From positions 6,795,501 to 6,859,500 of the forward strand of contig NC_065894.1 of the NCBI RefSeq assembly GCF_905147045.1: DNA of 64,000 nucleotides. Direction: 5' to 3'. The stretch is from Nymphalis io (taxonomy: Eukaryota > Arthropoda > Insecta > Lepidoptera > Nymphalidae). Below the pieces are notes generated by a model that was not told the origin of the DNA, ran no database searches, and saw only the letters and a program-made list of their open reading frames with translations. The translations under genes were made by a program, and so were the position numbers. Positions 36,608 through 50,146 of the stretch are shown piece by piece. The stretch's first letter is position 1. Each line of letters starts with the position of its first letter.

Positions 36608-36856
36608 AATGCCTCGTTGGTCTAGTGGCCAGATGTTAGACCCGGATGTCCTAGGTTTAAAACCCAGGTCAGGCCAATAAAAAATTAATGGGTTTTTTTG
36701 TCAAAAATTTCTAAATAGCAGCCTGGAAGTTGTTAATGTACTCCCGTGTCTCGGTAAGCACGTAAAGTCGTTGGTCCTGCGCCTAAACTCTTTCCGGTCG
36801 TGTCGGATTGCCGTCCCTTCGGATTATGAGAGTTAGAGAATAGAGAGTGCACCTAT
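36608..36856 (+). repeat. tRNA-headed SINE, family C, near full length
   Basis: The head GCCTCGTTGGTCTAGTGGCC carries an A-box-like part, and GGTTTAAAACCCAGGTCAGG a B-box-like part. The body includes CCAATAAAAAATTAATGGG, GTGTCTCGGTAAGCACGTAA, CCGGTCGTGTCGGATTGCCG and the end TAGAGAATAGAGAGTGCACC. Better preserved than the copy at 4000-4283. Confidence 0.82.
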
Positions 36857-37011
36857 GTTTACTTATAAACCAATAATTATAATGAGTTTAATATTGAAGA
36901 AAAATCAAGATTGATATATTCCCATATCGCTGGCTTATTGCTTAAGGCCGTTATTAACAAACATTATAAATGCAGTACGTCTTTATTAAGCACCTACGTA
37001 CTTTTAATAAG

Positions 37012-37107
37012 TTGTGCCTGTAATTACACTGGCTCACTACCATATTAAGTACTGCAGTTTTGCGGTAGAATATCTCATGAGTGGGTGGTACCTATCCAGA
37101 CGAGCCT
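37012..37107 (-). repeat. SINE-A copy 9, head fragment
   Basis: TTGTGCCTGTAATTACACTG, GGCTCACTAC, GCGGTAGAATATCTCATGAG and CCAGACGAGCC are the head half of SINE-A. A block of about 20 bases is missing after GGCTCACT. Confidence 0.85.
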
Positions 37108-38029
37108 GTTGTAAATTTGTCGCTTGTAAAATGTCACTAATCAATAAATTGCCGGGATCTTTGTGAAACAATCATCAATATATCGCTTTATTATATAACA
37201 TTCAAATGTCCTTTAATTTTATGTAAGTCGAATGTATTCAAGGTTAACTGATTATAATTATTATGATTTAATTTCAATTATGCATTTAATTAATTAATTT
37301 GGTGATTGAAAAACAGATAATACATAGACAAAGAATAATAATATCATTTAAATCGTATTGTATTACAACTAATTTAAACGTACATAAATTTTGGCAGACT
37401 CCTAAGTTTAATTAACAATAATAGTTTAACTCCTAATTATATATCGTTAAGATTCATTCAAATTGTAATATTTTAATTATTTACACCTCAGCCGACCAAT
37501 GTTAACAAAATATTGAAAGCAATTAAATCAAAAGAATAACAAAAATAATAACAATAACAGCATCGGTTGCTGATTTTAAGGGTATAATCAATGTTATATC
37601 AGGAGCTATTATAGAGGACAAGCGTTTTTCTTTTCTCTCTCTCTCTCTCTTAAATGAGAAGCAATCCGATACCCACAGAGAGATAAGACGCAGGCAAAGC
37701 ATGGTGATATAACACTCATAAAACTCTTAACTGCTATTGAATATTTCGTGACTCCACTCCCAATGTCTTTTATTAAGCCGACTCGAGTTTTAAATCCAAG
37801 TAATCCAGTATCGGAAGCCCTAGAACCTCACCACTAAACCAACGAGGCAGTCCAAAAAATGAAAGCTACCCACTTATGTGCGCTCCATTTCAAACACAAA
37901 GCGATTTTATTTAAATCGAAACGTAATTTGACAACATAAGACGAAAATATGGCGCACATTATCTTTTTTCCAATAACAAATCACATAAAAATAAACGTCT
38001 CCGTTTTCAATTGTCTGTAAAGGAGTCGG
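37108..38029. other. AT-rich DNA, no gene seen
   Basis: A CT microsatellite lies at 37633-37650. At 37805-37850 TCGGAAGCCCTAGAACCTCA, CCACTAAACCAACGAGGCAG resembles the complement of a family C SINE head, which would be a small minus-strand fragment. Confidence 0.45.
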
Positions 38030-38190
38030 AATGGGAGCGGAAATAAAGCTGCAACAAACAAAACATTAGGTGGAATGAGGGGATGAAGCTGCCTTTATTA
38101 TGGCGATTGCTCCGCGCGGATGCTTTTTAATTTACCTTTCTCTGTATAATTAAAACTTGTGGCTACGTTTTTGAGAGCCAACAATGGATT
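38030..38190. promoter_or_regulatory. Candidate conserved noncoding element
   Basis: GCTGCCTTTATTATGGCGAT, TGCTCCGCGCGGATGC and TTTTTAATTTACC make a compact unique block with Hox-like TTTATTATGG and a GC core. There is no open frame. Inferred only from composition. Confidence 0.2.
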
Positions 38191-38806
38191 TTTTTCAAGT
38201 TGAAACAGACCGCTCGATCCGTTTGAACTGATAGCCCTATCAACGTACGCCAATCCAAGATTGTTAAATTTTATTGATACTTTGATATTTTAATTGTCAC
38301 ATTTAATAATTCGTTCATTAACTCTGATGATTAATTATGGGAATAAAATGTTGTTCCATTGTTATTTTTGGTTTTATAATGCGTTCGTTTTAAAAATTTT
38401 TATTAAGTTATTGGTATTACTGGAATGTCACATATCATGTTAACTTTTCCAATTAAAATTAAAACCATCTTGAATAGATGAGGCATTTTATTTGATACAA
38501 TAATAAATAAAAATTCCATTATAATGTTGTTTAATTATGTAATGATAAGGTATGTATTTGTTAATAACAATCTTGATAAAGGACCTTAAAAAATAATTGT
38601 AAATAATTAACATATAAGTATTCATTATAATTATAAGCGCCTAAGTATTAAGTTTTTATTCCGTAAAGTCTACATTTTGAACTGGTGGAAGCTTCTTGTT
38701 AAATTGTTGATTGATGACGGTAGTTACACGTTCACTATCATCATATACACATGTATATATAGCGTGACTGGACAACTGACTGACCGATCGAGGTCTTACA
38801 ATATAG
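38191..38806. other. AT-rich DNA, no gene seen
   Basis: Nothing supported. Confidence 0.45.
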
Positions 38807-39010
38807 TTAACTGTCAAATAATTTTGCAAATCCTTTAATAAATGAATTCAATGAATCAAAATCTGGCCCCGACAGGGCCACCATTGTGGTCAATTCAGAA
38901 ATAGATTTTAATAAACTTTTATTTTGACGGTCAATAAAAAATAAAATATTTGATGTATTACTTCTTCGTATGGGACGAAGATTATTGTGTTGCCACAGTA
39001 AAGTATCCAT
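38807..39010 (-). pseudogene. Unrecognised 67-codon frame, possibly mobile-element derived
   Basis: The minus strand reads MDTLLWQHNNLRPIRRSN, then FFIDRQNKSLLKSISELTTM and VALSGPDFDSLNSFIKGF. The composition is more protein-like than other short frames here, with helix-like spacing of Leu and Ser. It lies beside a moderately GC-rich stretch to about 39240. I see no domain, splice site or relative in the window, so it may be a chance frame or a relic of an unknown element. Confidence 0.2.
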
Positions 39011-41296
39011 GATTCAATTTCAATTCACCATAAATAAATGGTGACCACAATCTATTCACTATTTAAACAAAGTACACTTAATAGCTTAACACACTTTAAC
39101 ATGATCTCATCACTTTCGCCGTCAAAGGGCGTATCCCGTATATTGTTGTAGACGGCCAACTATTGTTCACCACAATGGAATAACGAAACATCGTATTCAT
39201 GTTACTCAACTTTCCATTTTGGACGGGGAATATTTACATTTGATCTCACTTCTCATTATAACGTCCAATATTTTAATGGTATTGTTGATGTGTTAACGAA
39301 TACTTACAATTAAAACGATAATTGACGTGTTATTCAAACGTCGTATAGGATTAATATTAATCCTAATTTATAAAATACCCACACCCTCTGTGCAGATGGT
39401 AGAATGCTAATAGAATTTATTAACGTTTAAATCAATTATATTTGTCACTAGCTTAATAGCTCACCCATATTAAACGTCCAGCATGGCTGTCAAGTTTTTT
39501 AATTTACATTATTTTTTTATTTACACTTATTTCATTCTCGACAGATTTTTAAGTGTTTACGATTTGTTTCAAGTGAATGAATTTTAGTATTACATATAAT
39601 GTTTAACAAAGTTCCATTACAGCTCGTATTATTAATAAAAAGGGAGAATTTGTTTGAATATAATAATTATGTTCTCAATTTAATGAGAAACGAGGCTATT
39701 GAGAATTATAATTTTAAACCAGGCTTATAACATTTTAGGATAATAATATAAAACCGGTTTTCGTTCAATACGGTAAGAAGATATTAACAAATAGTCAAAT
39801 AAAGAAAAACTTTTTAAGATAATTTGTTTAAAATGTGTTTATATATACATATAAACCATCATCCTTACAAAGCAAACAAGCGGCTTGTACACTTTACTTT
39901 CTAACTACTTGATACCGATAACGAGCTAAACACTTAAAATTCCATTATTAATATAAATAGTATAATTAGTTAGTACGAGCATACCAATATTAGCGCGAAG
40001 TTTTTTTTAAGATTTAAGTTAAAACTCTCAAATCGATTACCATGAAACTTTCACATTTATTAGCTTTAAGATTCGAGAAGGCTGTATATAATTTGTTTAT
40101 ATTTTACGAGTAATACCTAATTAGGAACTTAGTAGAATCTCAACGCATTCAAAGTCGAGGCAAAGTTATAAAATTAAGTTTAAACTCTCTTACTACGCAC
40201 TCCGAAAATGGACGGTGACTTTTTTATTATAATATATTCAAATCTCCATAAACATTTGTGTTAATATCTTTTTCGAGGTCTATTACATTTTCCATTTCTT
40301 GTAAATTTGTATATATTTATAAAAGTTACTTTGTAGGCTTTATTTCACTTTAATTATATTATTTAAAAAATATATACAATATTAACCGAAATAAAATCCT
40401 ACAAATGCTTTATAATAATGACTTCCTATAGATTTATAGGAACTTCATTAATAAGAGATAAGTTATAGATTTTATAAGACAACAGATTTGAGGTTAACTT
40501 TCTAATAAACGTCAAGACACTCTTTATTTTAAGCACGTTCTAAATAACCTTAATTTTGCTCTCAGCCATTTTCCCGTTCCCGCTTTTCTGACAATGAATT
40601 GCGTCGGTCAAGCTAGTAAAAGACTGCTAACCTTAGTACCGACTGCAGCAAAAATAATAATTCAGTCCGAAATTATCTAATAAAATTGATATTCAAATTT
40701 AATATCAAGCATTTGTAACCATGACATTTAACGAATACTAAATAAGCACTTAATTATATATAATTAAAACCTAAGCGTGAAAATAATGTTAAATGTTAAG
40801 TAGTATCAAGTATACTCAAATCTTGTATATATTTTATTAAGATAGGATTTTTAAAGAGACGGCAATTACCTATATTACTTCTTCGTTGCGAAAATATTTT
40901 TTTAAGACATTGCAACATTAATGGTACAACAAAAAGCCTACATAATTATCCGTCGGTACCTAGCTTTTCAAAGAGAAAGCGACCGCGTAAACGTCCCGAT
41001 CGGTTTCAATAAATAGTTCGCTTAAATATTAGCTCCTGAGTTACTTGGTAATGGTGGCTTTGTCCTGTCTGTGTGGTCACGCGATCGTACCGACCTTCCA
41101 AAGAGAACGCTTTAATTTACAAACTTTATATCAGTGATACTTTTAAAGAATAGATTTACTCTGACATCAATATACTTATATTACCATTTTCTGTCTGAGA
41201 CGATTTCAAGCTTATATATTCTAAAGTTTATATTACCAATTATCATATATATTACTTGTACGAGATTAATTCTATTTCCAAAAGTTTTGTAAAATT
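39011..41296. other. AT-rich DNA, no gene seen
   Basis: Contains a 20-bp perfect palindrome at 39346-39365 (TAGGATTAATATTAATCCTA) and a mildly GC-richer stretch at 40970-41110. No gene is supported. Confidence 0.45.
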
Positions 41297-41361
41297 TGCC
41301 CGGATTTGAACCAGCTATCTTCGGTTATGATCCACGTATTTTATCCACTTGGCCATCTCGG
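41297..41361 (-). repeat. tRNA-like SINE head (family B) with good A and B boxes
   Basis: The minus strand begins CCGAGATGGCCAAGTGGATA, has an A box TGGCCAAGTGG matching the polymerase III consensus, and ends CTGGTTCAAATCCGGGCA with a B box GGTTCAAATCC. The body of the SINE is absent. Because the acceptor stem does not pair and related SINE heads exist in the window, I call it a SINE head, not a tRNA gene. Confidence 0.7.
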
Positions 41362-43044
41362 TTGTTACGCAATAAGATAACAAGTTTTTACATTAACACT
41401 ATAATGTTCTTGTTACATAATTTATATTACGCCTAATAAACTCGCGTCCTTCTATTATGAAGAATAATAAATTTTCCGTTTGATTCGACGCGCGGATCTT
41501 CCACGATTTACTGAGTTTAATATCTCAGAATTTCTTCCCAAATATTATGATTTACAATGTTTGCCTACTACATAGTGAAGAGAGTTGTAAATACAAATTA
41601 AACGGCTGAAGAAGATGTACGCGCCTAGGGTTTGCAATAGTATGTAGAGATTAACTATGTCATAGCGTGTTAAAACCGATGGTTCTTCCGTGCAATTCGC
41701 ACGGAAGAACCAATTGGTGTAGGTCATTTATCGTAAAACGTACACTTCAAAGTTACAGTCTATTGAAAAAATAATAATATTTACAACATATTTTGTTCTA
41801 TATTTATTTCTATTACGCTGTCAAAACCATCGATTCATTGAAATGACATACGGACAGCGATAACGCAGGCTTCTCATGTATCTAATAAATTATTATATAA
41901 CCCGTGCCATATAGTTCGTACTGGTTATAGTAATTAAATTATCAACTTCTAACAGTTTCTACTATACTATTAGCTTTGTAATTTAATATTCGCGCGCTTT
42001 CAAAATAAACTCAAGTTAAACATATAATAAAACTTCATACAGAGTTTGTAAAGTTCATCGTATTCAAGTTTAGCAGCAAAAACAGTTTAGACTAGCCATC
42101 GTTAATGTTTGATCATTTAAATATGTTTACGCTAGCATTAGACGGTTTATACAATAAAGAGAGCACATTAAAAGCGGGCGTTTATCAGTACTGTGCATTC
42201 ACACTCCCTAAATAGGATTAAAAACAAAACTAACAAACTTGTAACAAAATGGCATCGTAAAATGTAACAACGGGGGATTCGCTCGAACAAACAGTTTTTG
42301 ATTTAAGTACGTTGAATTTTTTATCAAAGTTCCCACTTTGGCGGCTAAACTTGTTTTAAATTCCTGTTTATGATAAAAGCATTCCTTTCAAACGTAATGA
42401 AACTATCTTCATTTGTATAGCATAAGCAGCTATTACAATTTGTCATATGTCACTTTACTGGACTTTATTTGAACATTTTCTGCATAGTCAAAGCATTTAG
42501 GCGAAATCACTTCGTTTGTGCGCTGTGACTAATGTTAATTATTTTTACAATCCATGTTTGTGATTTTAGCGAAGGATATTCAAAATTTAAAATAACAAAT
42601 ACTTCGTTATATTTTAATAATTCTCATTATTTATTTAGTTTAAAAGTCTAAGTTTTTGAAATGTTTCAAACACAAGTAATCGATTCAAGTATTCTTAAGC
42701 ACTTTATTTGACGAAACGGCATTGATATTTTATAGAAAATGTTTATTCGCTAATATATTAAATTAATATATTGAAAGATTATTGAGTTGGTAATAGCGCC
42801 AATAGTTTGTAAGAAAAATATTTCTCCAACTTGAAGTAAATTTTTATATTCTCCTATCTCGGTTATACGAAGTTAATCCAGAATGGTTATCGCGTAAATA
42901 ATATTTTCAAAAAATCTAGCTTAGATATTTTTCAACAATCTACTTTACGCTTTAGAAGACAAATTAAAAAGTATCTAGTCACTTAGCGTTGCCTTAATTT
43001 ATTTATTTCTAAGATGCAACAATACTCATTATATGTATGTCATA
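41362..43044. other. AT-rich DNA with one hairpin
   Basis: Contains the inverted repeat at 41680-41712; otherwise nothing supported. Confidence 0.5.
41680..41712. repeat. Perfect inverted repeat, 14-bp arms, 5-base loop
   Basis: TGGTTCTTCCGTGC and its exact complement flank AATTC. Confidence 0.9.
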
Positions 43045-43344
43045 ACAGTAACAGCCTGTTAATGACTAACTGCTGAGCTAAGGCCTCCTCTCCCTTTTGA
43101 GGAGAAAGTTTGGAGCTTATTCCACCACGCTGCTCCAATGCGAGTTGGTAGAATACACGTGTGGCAGGATTTCAATGAAATTAGACACATGCAGATTTCC
43201 TCACGATGTTCTTCTTCACCGTCAAGCATGAGATGAATTGTAAACATAAATTAAGCACATGAAAATTCAGTGGTGCTTGCCCGGGTTTGAACCCACGATC
43301 ATCGGTTAAGATTCACGCGTTCGAACCACTGGGCCATCTCGGCT
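43045..43344 (-). repeat. tRNA-headed SINE, family B, full length
   Basis: The minus strand starts GCCGAGATGGCCCAGTGGTT (A box TGGCCCAGTGG) with a B box GGGTTCAAACCCGGGCA. It continues with GCACCACTGAATTTTCATGT, CATGCTTGACGGTGAAG, GCAGCGTGGTGGAATAAGCT, GGAGAGGAGGCCTTAGC and the end AACAGGCTGTTACTGT. Near identical to 54788-55093. The frame at 43059-43247 is a by-product. Confidence 0.9.
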
Positions 43345-45437
43345 TTCGTAAATTTGTTTATTTACATTAATTATTTTAATTGTCAATTTTTAAAAGGACG
43401 TTTTCTGCTTTTTTCATTACAATTTTTGTATGTTTGCATGCACATACTTTTTTTTTTTGCTGAAGTAATTTAGTTCTTTTTTTAAGTTTTCCTACAAATA
43501 ATGTACTATTTTTTCCTATGCATGTTAAGTTAGCTTCTAATTGAGGTATGCAATTTTTATATTTAAGTTTTTTTTATATTTAAGGCTTCCTATTTAAAAA
43601 ATTAAAAAAAATAAAAATTAAATTTTATACATATATATGTATACATATTATGTACATATATACATATTATGTATTCTATAAAAGAAATAATATGATTGTA
43701 ACAATGAATGGCTTTTGAAGCGAAGTCTATAAAATTAGTAAAATTCATGTGGGTTTAATTTTAACTCAGCTCAATAATACACGCGAGAAAAATTCATACA
43801 AAATTCAGTGTCTATTTTCATGATAAAAATATTTTTGATGTGATATATTCACACAATATTTCATGAAATACTTTATTTCTGTGCCTATTAAAATATATTT
43901 TTAATAATTATTAGTACAATTGTTTTGTTTTGTAATTAATACATAGTAGACTATATAGGAACCTAGTATTATAGCAGGGCTAGCGTTCCGAGAGTCGTCG
44001 ACTCGAGAGGTAAATTCTACAAGACACTCACAGAAATAATAAACATGAAAATATTTTAATGAAAATAAATTCGGTACCTGCGTACTTTGAAATTGTACAT
44101 CTTTCAATCAACCAATTTGTAATTGACATTATGACAATAGGTTTGTATTTTATGTTAATTTAGTTTCTATAATTAATATGAATTTTATCAATATTTTAAT
44201 GAAAGTAAGTATATACAATAAAAATAAACTATAATAAAAATAAAAACAAACCATACATTTTACCATACATTACATTACAAATTATAGAAAAAACACCCCG
44301 CCCAATAGATTCTATATAATCTATATGTATACCTATGTATATATTACATGATAAGAAGGCAATATAAATCCATTGAGTATTAGAATCCATTTAGTAATAA
44401 AAACATTTTTCAGCGAATCCTAATAAATTAAACATAAGCAAAGATGATGTACTGTTATCTCTTCTGTTTAGTTTAGATATAAATTCTAAGTAAAACTTTT
44501 AGTAAATACGCCTTTAATTTTCCGTAAAATTTAATAATCTTTTTCTGCTTATAAAGTTACGAGTATACTACAATATTAGATCATACTATTAAAATAATGT
44601 ATTTTAACTAAAACTTGAAAAAAAAAATTCTGTTCATGTAAACAAAATTATGTAGTTAATGAATAAAAGAAAATAAAACCGCGAATAAAGCGGTTTTGTC
44701 TAAAACATACTTTCGACCTTTCTACTATTTTTTTCTTTACAGTAGTGATCCATAGTACATGAAATAGGCGGGGTTCTTTACATAATTTATTTCACAAAGT
44801 ATGTCGTAGATATTCAATAGTAACAAACATAAATAACAGTAGCATAATAAATAATTTCAACAATTTATAACGACCGGAGCATATGAAGTAAGCTTTGCAA
44901 TATACATATACTTCCTATTACGAGTAATGTTAATTTTATTTACCTACAGAATGTTTTTCAAGTATAACCTATTTAGGTTAAGAAGAGCTTATACTCTTGT
45001 TAATGTGTGCTTACCCAAAATATACAAAAAGATGGTATAATAAGGCCATCGCTGCAGTACCCCTGCAATGCAGTCTAGATAACTTGAAGGCGTTCATTTG
45101 TTATCGAAAGCCAAATCAAATATACGAATATGCAAAAATGAGTTCTTCTCAGTTATTGCCAAACCCGGAAATCAAAACTCGTAATAACCTCTACCCGAAT
45201 TGAAAGTGTTTCTAAGAATAGAGCGCAATTCATTTTTTGCAACAAATACGTTTGAATTCGGTAGCCTTTATTAAAGTTGGAGACTTTTTTGCTTTAATAT
45301 AGTATGTTGTTATTTAATATAGTTTGGTGTAAAAATGCTTACTCTATTAAATATAAATATATAATGATACTTTATGGACATATTTAATCAAACAATTACT
45401 TTTTATAAACTCATGATATTATAGAACGCGAAATTTT
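43345..45437. other. AT-rich DNA, no gene seen
   Basis: TATA/CATA-rich low complexity occurs at 43625-43680. The frame at 44997-45203 (MLMCAYPKYTKRWYNK...) is unrecognised and has no supporting context. Confidence 0.45.
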
Positions 45438-45620
45438 GACGCGTGGTTAGGAAATGCGAATCGTAACCAAATATTGCGTGTTCGACCCGGCCAAGAAACA
45501 CTCATATTTCTCACGTTTAATTTGCCACAAGTATATCCAATAACTCGGATTGAAGCAGCATGGTGGAATAAACTCTAAACCTCAAAAGGAGGTCTTAGCC
45601 CAGCAGTTCGACAATTAGAT
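45438..45620 (+). repeat. Old family B SINE with deletions
   Basis: GACGCGTGGTTAGGAAATGC, TCGTAACC, GTGTTCGACCCGGCCAAG, then GAAGCAGCATGGTGGAATAA, ACTCTAAACCTC, AAAAGGAGGTCTTAGCCCAG reproduce family B in order with the middle shortened. Confidence 0.6.
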
Positions 45621-46029
45621 TTAGCCCACACTATTTACATGTAGAAAGACTATAAAATATCACTACGCTTACAAGCTTAAGCTTTTCCTAATATTTTTGT
45701 CAGCAAAATGTAATATGCCATATTAATGTAATTATTATAAGTAATAACAATAAATATATAATAACACAATACGTTCTTAACGTTTTCTGGAATGCATTAT
45801 TGATTGAGTGCTAAAAATGATATAATAAATAAAGACAATTACGCTCGAAGTACTTCTCGGATTCTAATGGCATTCACGAATAGAAGTGGATTATGCCGTT
45901 AAATATGATACAATAACTTTTGTTTATTTTTATGATTTTTTTTATATTATTAGTATTTTAATTTACGCCCTGCGAAACACGTAGAGAGCTACTAGTAATT
46001 TATATATGAGATCCTTAACTGTATTTCGA
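45621..46029. other. AT-rich DNA, no gene seen
   Basis: Nothing supported. Confidence 0.4.
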
Positions 46030-46165
46030 ATGTAACGAACGTGATATGCGGGGAGGGAGCGGGCGCGGTACTAATAATGATTGGCTCCCTGGCCCTCCGC
46101 TCTCGAATCTTCAGTCGCCGTTGAGCGCTTCTCCGAAACGTGGCATGTTCATTGTGTATAGGAAT
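46030..46165 (+). promoter_or_regulatory. Candidate promoter with GC-rich block and TCAGT initiator
   Basis: GGGGAGGGAGCGGGCGCGGT (about 46050-46069), an ATTGG (reverse CCAAT) at 46080-46084 and TTCAGTCG with TCAGT at 46111-46115 lie in order, in a sharply GC-rich island. No TATA box, coding frame or donor follows convincingly. The minus-strand frame at 45992-46186 is unrecognised. Confidence 0.25.
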
Positions 46166-49100
46166 ATTATTCGAGCAATAATTCAATAGCTATTATGCGA
46201 TTGCATTTCTAAAAAGATTTATTCAAACGGAACTTCATCTGCTCACATAATAAAAGGACAGCGTAGTTCTAGACTGGCAAATGAAGTGACGTTTATCTTA
46301 TTACCATAAAATCACAATATAGGTCATTATGTCAGCGAGTATTAGATTGCTCCCAGGTTAACTTTGAATTAAAGATGATTGAAGACATCAGAGATCGAAT
46401 TTCTGGACACCAAAACAGTGTAACGGTCTGAAAATAAGTATATCTATAAATCTCAGAAAAAATTAAATATTTAACATCGTACTATGGAATATTATCTCGT
46501 GGGGCCATTAAAGTAAAGTTAAAGTAATTTCCCAAAAGAAATTAACATTTTATGTAAAAAAAGTTTAACGATTACTTAAATTATGTATTTTAAGCCTCGC
46601 CTAGAAGACTGTTTTTAACAACAGCTAATATTTATACGATGTTTAAAAAACATACCTAACCAAAAAATTATTAGTTTCTCAAGTATTCATACGAATTCAA
46701 CTACAATATCATTATTTTGTGCTTTACCTAAGTTTATATCTACTTAATTATCATCATAAGCTTGCTCTTTTTTCATCATTTATTTTCCGTCGGCGCATGA
46801 AAAAATATGTAACGGACTTATAAGTCCGGCAACCTGCCTGACGCCATCCTATCTTTGGAATGCATTTGTTAGTGTATTTCGGCCTCCAAATTGGTGCTTG
46901 AGCCTCTTACTTGCTCTATGGTTGATATTTCTAATTTTTTTTAAGTCTCTTACGTTACCTTCGGTAATCGGTAGTGGCTCTATTTTACTCTACCAAATCA
47001 AAAGGTAATTCATATTTAATAAATCGTATATAATTCACGAAATTTTAGTGGTGTTTTCAAATAAACCACATCACTTTTATTTGGCAATAGAATATAAAAA
47101 TGAAATCATATCTCGAAAGTATTATTAAAACAATATTTAATAATCTGTATCATATTATATAATCTGTTTATGTGTATACATTTTATCCAGATGTTAGTGA
47201 CTTCTGAAGACAATATAAATAAGTATTTACTATACGAATAACTACTTACATCAACATTCACATTCAATCTGTTAAATCCATTATGTAATTCAATTATTTT
47301 AAAAGTGTCTTTCGTTATTTATCGAGAAACGCTCGACATGTTTTGGGAAGACCACGGTTCCCAGCGTCATGGAGCGAACGCGTCGACATCACATCGCCAT
47401 TTAGAATTTTGGACAAGAAACGATACACGCAAAAACTGAACATCAACAAAGATATTTAAAAAACGAACAACACTTTAATTAATTTTAAGTAGAACAGAAC
47501 GTGTTCAAAATAAATAAAATAAAATGAAATCGTATCAGCAAAAAGAAAACTAAGAAATCGATAGGCGGTCAGCGGGGTGTCGCTAATTTGCCGTTTGAAT
47601 AAACGCCCCGCTTTTATCGAATACATGATGCGCGCGCGCCACACAGGCCGCAAACACTACTCATGTTTTAACCATCAGACGTGCCTCGCAATTTTACATC
47701 AGCGTGCGCATTCATTAACAATATTTTTTAATAAAGAATATTTATGACATGATATATTTTCTAAGCTTTAAACCCTCAAATTATAAGTTTGAAATGATTT
47801 TCCTTAAGCAAATTTGTTTTGTAAGCTTGGTTGTTGTAGCATTTTTTTAAGAAAAAATTAATACTAAAAAGTTTTTAAAATAGGTCAAGTGAATTAATCG
47901 TTAGGCGGATATAGGTAATGCACATATTCAACAACAATCAATTTTGTTTTAATCTATTTAGGATTCTCTTACGCTAAGTCTATTTCAATAAAATTCTGCC
48001 GTTTTCAACGTAATACTTTGTTCTTTTCTAAAAGTCGTTTAATAAAAAGTGAAGAGCTAAAAATAAATTGGACTTACCGTTTTATTAAGCCTTTAAAACT
48101 TATAAAACAGTTACTCCAAGACTAAGAAATTGACGGAGAAAAAATTATAGTTACCATGTACCTTATTTTTCATATATTAAAATTTTGATTTGCTTTATAT
48201 TAAAAATACAAATAATATTAAGTTAGTTGTATTTTTTAATTGATAAAAAAAGCAATTTTATAAATAAATGGTCATAAAGCTTCACAAAAGGTAATAGAAT
48301 TATTCTTATCTGAATATGTCTTATCATCATTCGCTTTCCCATATACAATTTATTTAGGGTTTTTTATAAAGTTGCTAGAAAATTTGTTTTGAGGTTTTTT
48401 TTAACGTCGTCTGCCTAAAGCCAGTCCTTGCAATTGATATTGTTAGTAGGTCAGCAGTCAGTTTTCCCTCTATACATTTTGAAACGCAATTGCTGATGAT
48501 ATTAATGGATACGCTCAACATTATATTCCTTAGACCATTGGGCTGAGATAAGGTAACTCTATTGTTTTTAGCTAGAAACCACACGGCTTACATTTTTTTC
48601 AGTACATACAAACTAATTAAGAAGTTATTGCTGTAGACAAATCGGCGCTTTTGATCAAACGACTATTTTTTTTTAATTATTTTATAACACGCTTGTATAT
48701 TTACTTACGAAAGGACATCCACATTTCACATCATAAAAACGTTTTATAAAAATTCAATTCATTAATACCAATGCAAAAATGATACATAGAATTAAAAACT
48801 TGCAATTACGTTAGTAAAACCTTTTTGAAGTAGAAGCGACAGTCGGTGGGCACTCGACACTCGAAAGTTCAAACAACACTGAATGACCAGCTGAGAGGCG
48901 AGCATAACTACAGACTGTCAGCTCTGTCAAGCACCACTATTTGCTTTTTACTTTTATCTACGCTATAAATTGATAAATAACGTACATATTTTCTATAAAA
49001 AAGATGAAAATGAACGTTGCGTGTAGAAACATCAATTAAATTTATGTATAGTATAATGTAACGAGTACTTCTTTACAACACCGTTTTATTTTATTTTATA

Positions 49101-50146
49101 CGTTTAATTGCTTATAATACAGTTCTAGTAAATAATGGTTGCGAACAAGAATAATTTAATTTAATTATATAGACTGCGTAGACTTTTCATAATATAACAT
49201 AAAAATAGCTTAAAGAAATATAGAAATATTTCTAAACAGAAAACACCTTAAATACTCTTATAATCTTATATATCAGATCATTATATATCATAAAAATCTA
49301 ACACTAACTAATAATTTACTATTTTATAATACAAATTAAAACGTATCTTTATAAAGTGAATTACATTTATTAAAAATTATTGACTTAAACGTTTAAATTT
49401 CTTTCTATATTAATCGCTTTTGTTATAATCCATAACCGTCTATAATGCTATAGAGTGAACTATTATAGTATTATTGAAATTAACGTACAAAATTAACATA
49501 CTTTATATAGTTAGATTTTATATTATTTCTATGATTGTTTTGTTTGCTTATAGGAAGTACTAGTTCGATTTCATTAATCGTTTTTACGGTCTCTAAATTG
49601 AGAAAGTTAATCTATATACCATAAATGACAACTTATTTAAATGTGTAAAACAGGTATGTATATTTGAATTTTCAAATTGAATTCACACGCCTGAACAAAG
49701 CTTATAATATTTAAGAGTTAATATATACGATGGCTTAGGATAGCTAACTATATAACGACTTTCATAACTAATAAGAATGGCATATAATATTACAACATTT
49801 AAAAACTAATAATTTTAAATCTTAAATTAGTATATTGTAGATAATAAATTCTCTCCAATAGCTTAGGCATTAAAATAAGGACAAACAATAAATTATGTCG
49901 CGATTTTAAACACAATAGTTATTACAGCCTTTTGCGGAATGTGTCTAGAGTACATAATCACTATGCAGTGTTTGTGATAATTGCAAGAGCTGCAACGAAT
50001 AGTATCACATAAATCGAATACTCCGCAAGATCTTTTATTGAAGAGATGAATATTCGAAGTTCCAATATTATCCATCTTCATTTATTTTTGTTTATTCATG
50101 TAAGCAATTTTAATTATATTAATTCATGTTTATTTATGAACTAATT
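46166..50146. other. AT-rich DNA with one GC-elevated patch
   Basis: A patch at 48835-48950 (CGACAGTCGGTGGGCACTCG, then GACACTCGAAAG) is GC-elevated and could be a 5' UTR or regulatory patch, but has no frame. A small GC patch at 47620-47660 (GATGCGCGCGCGCC) also occurs. Otherwise nothing supported. Confidence 0.4.

Noticed and set aside
41297..41361. tRNA gene on the minus strand
   Set aside because: A and B boxes are good, but no pairing acceptor stem is visible and the same head occurs in family B SINEs.
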